NCBI GenBank assembly: GCA_001899085.1
Contig: MKVB01000011.1
Span: 1 to 34,691 of the forward strand
Length of the DNA: 34,691 nt
Reading direction: 5' to 3'
Origin: Devosia sp. 66-14
Lineage (GTDB): Bacteria; Pseudomonadota; Alphaproteobacteria; Rhizobiales; Devosiaceae
Below are positions 30,596-34,691 of this stretch, piece after piece (position 1 is the stretch's first letter; every line of letters begins with the position of its first letter). The notes below the pieces were generated by a model. That model had not been told where the DNA came from. It searched no databases and worked only from the letters and a program-made list of their open reading frames with translations. Made by a program: the position numbers and the translations under genes.

Positions 30596-31248
30596 CAGAC
30601 CCGCGCTCACCAAAAATCCTCAAAGGGGCGATTGTCGGTATCGACATCTTCAACCCGCTCGCCTCGGTGGTGGTGTTTCAATACAACCCCGAGCAGTTGT
30701 CGCGCTCGCTCGAGCCGCAATATGGCGATGCCGGCGGAGCCCGGGCCGAGGCGCTGCGGCTCAACGGGCCGCCGCGCGAAACCATTTCGGCCACCATCAA
30801 TATCGACGCCATCGACCAGCTCGAGAGCGACGACGCCAAGACCAAGAAACTGGGGATCAACCCGCAGCTCGCCGCGCTCGAGATGCTGGCCTATCCCAAG
30901 AGCACGCTGGTGATCGCCAACACGGTGCTGCTGGCCACCGGCACCATCGAGATCGTGCCGCCGATGGGGCCGTTGACGCTGTTCATCTATGGCTGGCAGC
31001 GCGTCGTGCCGGTCAAGCTCACGCATCTGTCGGTCAGCGAAGTGATGCACGATCCCGGACTCAACCCGACGCGGGCGACGGCCGATCTGTCGCTGCAAGT
31101 GCTGACCTACAACGATTTCCCGCTCGCCCATCCCGGTTACGCGACCTTCCTCGCCCACCAACTGGTCAAGGAGACGATGGCGACCATCGGGACCGTCAAC
31201 AACCTGGGCGCCGTGCTGGGGCACGACGCCAACCTGTTCACCCGGTGA
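30592..31248 (+). CDS. CIS tube-initiator/baseplate protein (Afp7/Pvc7-like)
   Basis: A 218-aa protein, ATGA-coupled to the effector (30592-30595). It shows the CIS_tube family pattern: VVVFQYNPEQLSRSLEPQ at about 27-44, PPRETISATINIDAID, LGINPQLAALEMLAYP, then RVVPVKLTHLSVSEVMHDPG and NPTRATADLSLQVLTYNDFP. Proteins of this family carry the first tube ring on the baseplate and are often fused to LysM; here the LysM part is the separate next gene, seven bases on. It returns the operon to structural genes after the effector. Confidence 0.88.
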   Translation: MTDPRSPKILKGAIVGIDIFNPLASVVVFQYNPEQLSRSLEPQYGDAGGARAEALRLNGPPRETISATINIDAIDQLESDDAKTKKLGINPQLAALEMLAYPKSTLVIANTVLLATGTIEIVPPMGPLTLFIYGWQRVVPVKLTHLSVSEVMHDPGLNPTRATADLSLQVLTYNDFPLAHPGYATFLAHQLVKETMATIGTVNNLGAVLGHDANLFTR

Positions 31249-31255
31249 GGGACCG

Positions 31256-31561
31256 ATGTTCGAACCAACCAGTCGCTATGCCGGTCTTGCCACCCGCACC
31301 ATCACCACGCCCGAGGGGCGGCTCGTCACCTATGTGGCGCGCCGCACGGTGCCGCCGGCCGCGGCTTACGTGGTGGCCGGTGGCGTCACCACCAGCGATT
31401 CCGACCGGCTCGACAATATCGCGCACCGCTATCTGGGCGATCCGCTGGGGCTCTACCAGGTGGCCGACGCCAACGAGGCGATGCATCCGATGGAGCTGAC
31501 CGCCGAGCCCGGAAGGCGGCTGGTCATCCCGCTGCCGCGCCATCCGGGGGCCACCTCATGA
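31256..31561 (+). CDS. LysM-like baseplate protein (gpX/gp53-type)
   Basis: A 101-aa protein with a LysM-type fold at about 45-95: DSDRLDNIAHRYLGDPLGLY, NEAMHPMELTAEPGRRLVIP. In contractile tails this small LysM protein (gpX, or LysM part of gp53/Pvc7) ties the baseplate hub to the tube rather than binding peptidoglycan in the target. The stop overlaps the next start (ATGA, 31558-31561). Confidence 0.85.
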   Translation: MFEPTSRYAGLATRTITTPEGRLVTYVARRTVPPAAAYVVAGGVTTSDSDRLDNIAHRYLGDPLGLYQVADANEAMHPMELTAEPGRRLVIPLPRHPGATS

Positions 31562-32706
31562 ACATTCTCGGGGTACGGCTCAACCTGTTGATCGGGCCTG
31601 ATCCGGTGGCGTTGCCGGCCCCGATCCGCATGCTCGAGGCGCTGGCCGAAGTCGAGGTCAGCCATTCCGACCGCGAGCGCTCCGGCTTTCGGCTCACCTT
31701 CACGGTGGGCCGGTCGGGGCCGACCGACCTGATCGATTACGAGCTCATCCTCAACCCGTTGCTGCAGGTGCACAGCCGGGTGGTGCTGACGGCGATCTTC
31801 GATATCCGGCCGCGCGTCATCATGGATGGGCTGGTGACACGGCGCGACCTGGTGCCGGGCGATCGGCCGGGGGAGGGCCGGCTGGTCTTGAGCGGGCACG
31901 ACCTCTCCATCGCGCTCGACCGCAAATACAACCCCACCGAGCATATCAACCAGCCCGAGGCGATGATCGCGGCCAAGATCGCGGCCAGCTACCCGCAATA
32001 TGCCATGGTGCCCAATGTCCGGCAGCCGCCGCTCAGCACGCCGCCGCTCAATATCGAGCACGTGCCGCAGCAGACGGGGACCGATTGGGATTACCTCGAG
32101 GAGATGGCGGGGCGCTTCGGTTTCGTCACCTATGTGAAGGCGGGCCTGGTGCCGCTGCAGAACGCGCTCTACTGGGGACCGCCGATCGCGCCCGAGCTGC
32201 CGCAGCCGGCGCTCAGCGCCAATATGGGACCGGTGACCAACGTGTCGGGCCTCAGCTTCACCCAGGACGGGTTGGCCATCACCATGGTCAAATCCAGCGT
32301 CAAGGACGCGCTGACCGGGCAGACCATGCCGGTGTTCTCGGTGGTGCCGACCCGGCCGCCGCTGGGGCTGGTGCCGAGCTTCTTCACCGGCTTTCCCAGC
32401 CTGCGCGAGGTGGGCATGGAAACCACCGGGCTCAACAGCCTCGAGGCGCTCGGCCGGGCCCAGGCCAAGCTCGACAGCTCCTCGGACAACGTCCTGACGG
32501 TCAGCGGCACACTCGACAGCACGCGCTACAACGATGTGCTGCAGGCGCGCAGCCTGGTCGACCTGCGCGGGGCGGGGGCGACGCATGACGGCACCTACCT
32601 GGTGCGCAGCGTCACCCACAAGATCGGACGCGGCGCCTACACCCAGGATTTCACGCTGTCGCGCGCCGAGCTGGGCGCCAAGCTGCCGCTGGTTCGGGTG
32701 GCCTGA
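31558..32706 (+). CDS. eCIS baseplate hub protein (gp27/gpD, VgrG-like N-terminal half)
   Basis: A 382-aa protein with the gp27-type hub fold: the beta-barrel start VRLNLLIGPDPVALPAPIRM, EVSHSDRERSGFRLTFTVG, VVLTAIFDIRPRVIMDGLVT, then VLSGHDLSIALDRKYNPTEH and TDWDYLEEMAGRFGFVTYV. This 'W.yLee.A.r.Gf' segment is found in phage late control D and VgrG proteins. It forms the trimer through which the tube is entered. The gp5-like spike is a separate gene, one base downstream. Confidence 0.88.
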   Translation: MNILGVRLNLLIGPDPVALPAPIRMLEALAEVEVSHSDRERSGFRLTFTVGRSGPTDLIDYELILNPLLQVHSRVVLTAIFDIRPRVIMDGLVTRRDLVPGDRPGEGRLVLSGHDLSIALDRKYNPTEHINQPEAMIAAKIAASYPQYAMVPNVRQPPLSTPPLNIEHVPQQTGTDWDYLEEMAGRFGFVTYVKAGLVPLQNALYWGPPIAPELPQPALSANMGPVTNVSGLSFTQDGLAITMVKSSVKDALTGQTMPVFSVVPTRPPLGLVPSFFTGFPSLREVGMETTGLNSLEALGRAQAKLDSSSDNVLTVSGTLDSTRYNDVLQARSLVDLRGAGATHDGTYLVRSVTHKIGRGAYTQDFTLSRAELGAKLPLVRVA

Positions 32707-32707
32707 A

Positions 32708-33217
32708 ATGACCCAGCGGCACTACGGCAAGTTCCGGGGCACGGTCGAAGACAATGTCGACCTGACCGGGCGCGGCCGCATCAAGGTGAGCGTGCCGGGC
32801 ATTACCATCGGCGACAATGGCTGGGCCTGGCCCTGCGTACCCTATGCCGGGCCGGGCGTGGGGTTTTTCGCCATGCCGCCCAAGGGGGCGGGCGTCTGGG
32901 TCGAGTTCGAGCAGGGCGATCCGAGCCACGCCATCTATTCAGGCTTCTACTGGGACAAGCCGCTCGATGCGCCGGTGCCGCCGGGACCGCTGGCCAGCGG
33001 CGTCACCATGCTCAAGACCGACAAGTTCACGCTCGAGATCGACAACAACCCGGCGTTGCCGACGCTGAAGATCGAGATCGCCGCAGGCGCGGCGGTCGGC
33101 AAAGCGGCGATCAGCGTCGACCAGTCCGGCATGACGCTGAGCGCGGCCAACAACAAGATCGAGCTGCAGCCCGGGTTCGTGACGATCAACGGCACCAGTC
33201 TCAAGATCATGCAGTGA
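32708..33217 (+). CDS. eCIS spike protein (gp5/gpV-like OB fold plus beta-helix)
   Basis: A 169-aa protein. Residues 5-85 are an OB fold of the gpV/gp5 type (FRGTVEDNVDLTGRGRIKVS, AWPCVPYAGPGVGFFAMPP, GVWVEFEQGDPSHAIYSG). The rest is a short beta-helix-like stalk with regular strands (LPTLKIEIAAGAAVGKAAIS, SAANNKIELQPGFVTING). In eCIS the trimeric spike sits below the hub and is tipped by PAAR. It follows the hub gene by one base, so hub and spike, which are one polypeptide in VgrG and often in Pvc8, are split here. Confidence 0.9.
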   Translation: MTQRHYGKFRGTVEDNVDLTGRGRIKVSVPGITIGDNGWAWPCVPYAGPGVGFFAMPPKGAGVWVEFEQGDPSHAIYSGFYWDKPLDAPVPPGPLASGVTMLKTDKFTLEIDNNPALPTLKIEIAAGAAVGKAAISVDQSGMTLSAANNKIELQPGFVTINGTSLKIMQ

Positions 33218-33221
33218 GGCG

Positions 33222-33560
33222 ATGATGGTCTTTCCGATCCTGACGCAACTGACGCAGCTGCAATGCCCGCACGGCATTCCCGCCATGATGCAGCCAAGCG
33301 CCACCAAGGTGCTGATCGACAACGGCCTGTCGATGCTGGCGGGCGACCTGGCAACCATTGCCGGGTGCCCGTTCACCGTGCCGCCCGGCAAGCCGCAGCC
33401 CTGCACCACCTCGAAGTTCGCGACGCTGTCGAGCAAGGTGTTCATCGAGGGCAAGCCGGCGGTGCTGCAGGGCGTGGCCGATCTCGGCATATCGGCCGAG
33501 CAGATTCCGGGCGGGCCGCTGCTCTACGCCCTGGTGCAGGCCAAGGTGATCGCGTCATGA
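33222..33560 (+). CDS. PAAR-like spike-tip protein
   Basis: A 112-aa protein with paired ATG codons at 33222/33225 after a GAGG ribosome site. Cysteine/histidine pattern: QCPHGIPAMMQPSATKVLID, then TIAGCPFTVPPGKPQPCTT and VLQGVADLGISAEQIPGG. The first CPHG and later AGCPF/QPC could hold the metal of a PAAR-like tip. PAAR proteins sharpen the spike and can carry effectors, but this one has no C-terminal extension. It follows the spike by four bases and its stop overlaps the gp25 start. Confidence 0.82.
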   Translation: MMVFPILTQLTQLQCPHGIPAMMQPSATKVLIDNGLSMLAGDLATIAGCPFTVPPGKPQPCTTSKFATLSSKVFIEGKPAVLQGVADLGISAEQIPGGPLLYALVQAKVIAS

Positions 33561-33916
33561 CCGAGTTCGGGTTCCCCTACCGGGTGGCGGCGACCGGCGG
33601 CACGGCGACGGCCAGCCCGGACCAGCATGTGCGCGATCTGATCGCGCTGGTGCTGTTCACCGGCCAGGGCGAGCGGGTCAACCGGCCGGATTTCGGCTCG
33701 GGGGCGCGCCAGCTGGTGCATTCGCAGAATGCGCCGGAACTGGCCATGGCGCTTCAGCACCTGGTGCTGTCGAGCCTGCAGCGCTGGCTGTCGGACCTGA
33801 TCGAGGTGCGTGGCGTCGAGGTCGAGGCGCATGACGCGACGCTATCGGTGGAAGTCCGCTTCCGGCCGCTCGACAGCGACCAGGAGCGGTCGGTGCAAGT
33901 GGTGAGGCAGGCCTGA
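33557..33916 (+). CDS. eCIS baseplate gp25-like protein
   Basis: A 119-aa protein of the gp25/GPW family (Afp9/Pvc9), starting at the ATGA overlap at 33557. Family signature: DLIALVLFTGQGERVNRPDF with GSGARQLVHSQN, and the helix LQHLVLSSLQRWLSDLIEV. gp25 starts sheath assembly at the baseplate. The C-terminal strand region ATLSVEVRFRPL is also typical. Confidence 0.93.
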   Translation: MTEFGFPYRVAATGGTATASPDQHVRDLIALVLFTGQGERVNRPDFGSGARQLVHSQNAPELAMALQHLVLSSLQRWLSDLIEVRGVEVEAHDATLSVEVRFRPLDSDQERSVQVVRQA

Positions 33917-33917
33917 A

Positions 33918-34691
33918 ATGGATCGGCGGCAGTTCTCAGCCAACAGCGAGAGACGAAAGAAGCTGCTGGGCTCCCAGGTGAAGATCGGCGGGCTGCGCCT
34001 CAACGGGCTCGATTACCTCGAAGTGCTCGATGACGATGCCCCCAGCGAGCCGATGCGCCAGCGGCTGCTCGATGTGGTGTTCCTGAGGCCCGACGGCGTG
34101 GCCGCGCTCGGCGCGGAGAACTTCGCCATCGAGGGCGGCGTCAGGATCATCGGCATCGAGGTCGTCGCCGCCGCCCCGGGCGCCAATGCCCAGACGGTGC
34201 GGCTGACCCTCGACCGGGCCGGCGATTTCTCGCGCTACCGGTTGGTGCTGCGCGGCAGCAGCCTCGACGCGCCGCCCGCCAGTTTCGATCCGGCGCTGGC
34301 GCTGATCGAGTTCTCGTTCAAGGCCGACTGTCCGACCGATTTCGACGCCTTACCGCCGCCCGCACCGCTGCCCGAGCCGCCACCGGCGCCGCCGATCGAC
34401 TACCTCGCCAAGGATTACGAGAGCTTCCGGCGGCTGATGATCGACCGCATGGCGGTGACCATGCCGGGCTGGACCGAACGCAGCGCCGCGGACCTGGGGG
34501 TCACTCTGGTCGAGACGCTGGCCTTTGGAGCCGACCTCGCCAGCTACTACCAGGATGCGGTGGGCACCGAGGCCTATCTGTCGCGAGCCCGGCTGCGGGC
34601 CTCGGCGCGGCGGCATGCGCGGCTGCTCGGCTATCGGGCCGGCGAGAGCTGCAATGCCCGCACCTTCGTGTGCATCACGGTCAATGCCGAC
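33918..34691 (+). CDS. Baseplate J-like protein (Afp11/Pvc11), incomplete at right edge
   Basis: The start at 33918 lies one base after the gp25 stop; the frame stays open to the window end (258 codons), so only the N-terminus is present. An N-terminal domain (VKIGGLRLNGLDYLEVLDDD, FAIEGGVRIIGIEVV) precedes the baseplate-J/gp6-like part: YLAKDYESFRRLMIDRMAV, WTERSAADLGVTLVETLAFG, LASYYQDAVGTEAYLSRARL. gp6/J proteins form the baseplate wedges; in Afp/PVC the gp6-like protein is large. The remaining part and other baseplate genes presumably continue to the right. Confidence 0.88.
   Translation, partial: MDRRQFSANSERRKKLLGSQVKIGGLRLNGLDYLEVLDDDAPSEPMRQRLLDVVFLRPDGVAALGAENFAIEGGVRIIGIEVVAAAPGANAQTVRLTLDRAGDFSRYRLVLRGSSLDAPPASFDPALALIEFSFKADCPTDFDALPPPAPLPEPPPAPPIDYLAKDYESFRRLMIDRMAVTMPGWTERSAADLGVTLVETLAFGADLASYYQDAVGTEAYLSRARLRASARRHARLLGYRAGESCNARTFVCITVNAD

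Noticed and set aside
30592-31248. Gene after the effector considered as immunity protein
   Set aside because: It carries the CIS_tube pattern and is a structural baseplate component.
1-34691. tRNA genes, rRNA, CRISPR arrays, complete insertion sequences, integrase or attachment sites
   Set aside because: None found by eye; no transposase or integrase-like frame and no regularly spaced repeat-spacer array. A structured-RNA search could still find small RNAs.

Overview
The window is GC-rich (roughly two thirds G+C) and packed with ATGA/TGATG-overlapping genes, many of them secreted or mobile. Codon use, the small hypothetical genes and the long palindromic intergenic repeats suggest an alphaproteobacterium, probably Hyphomicrobiales and Devosia-like. 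That assignment is an inference from style, not from a marker gene.

Left arm (1-5.2 kb): a phage-type early control and replication module. A leaderless-looking S24 (cI/C2-type) repressor on the + strand faces a - strand operon. The operon encodes a small Arg-rich protein, a protein with a DnaA domain IV, a helix-turn-helix initiator-like protein, a helicase-loader-like protein, a CxxC protein, a short overlapping ORF and a NusG/RfaH-like antiterminator last. Five copies of an 11-bp operator (YGCRWAAYGCA) lie in two places: three between the repressor and the early operon, two in front of a distal orphan gene pair. A nested palindromic repeat lies between the two parts, and a second copy of its flank occurs at the window's left end.

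Middle (5.3-10.3 kb): a bPH2 membrane protein, a 'mobile mystery' A/B pair (XRE regulator plus Fic/DOC protein) with a perfect 10-bp inverted repeat at its promoter, and a three-gene operon with two paralogous GYF_2-RDD membrane proteins flanking a small tail-anchored-like protein.

10.5-19.6 kb, all on the - strand: two operons I cannot match to a described system. The first encodes an FAD/NAD(P) Rossmann oxidoreductase, a trypsin-fold protein that has lost its catalytic His and Ser, and an 825-aa protein with an N-terminal PIN-like nuclease domain. The second encodes four exported proteins: a 604-aa MACPF-like putative pore former, a 280-aa unknown, a PASTA-like protein and a small six-Cys protein.

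20.1 kb to the right edge, + strand: an extracellular contractile injection system (eCIS; Afp/PVC/MAC family). In order: a 122-aa unknown, sheath, tube, gp26-like CxxC protein, Pro/Ala-rich protein, Pvc16-type cap (DUF4255), AAA+ ATPase, 65-aa protein, a 1049-aa DUF4157 effector with a C-terminal HHVF/HxxxH nuclease-like toxin tip, CIS tube-initiator/LysM proteins, gpD-like hub, gp5-like spike, PAAR-like tip, gp25, and a baseplate-J protein cut by the window end. The tape measure and remaining baseplate genes presumably lie beyond the right edge. The effector sits in the middle of the structural operon, so cargo and particle are expected to be made together.
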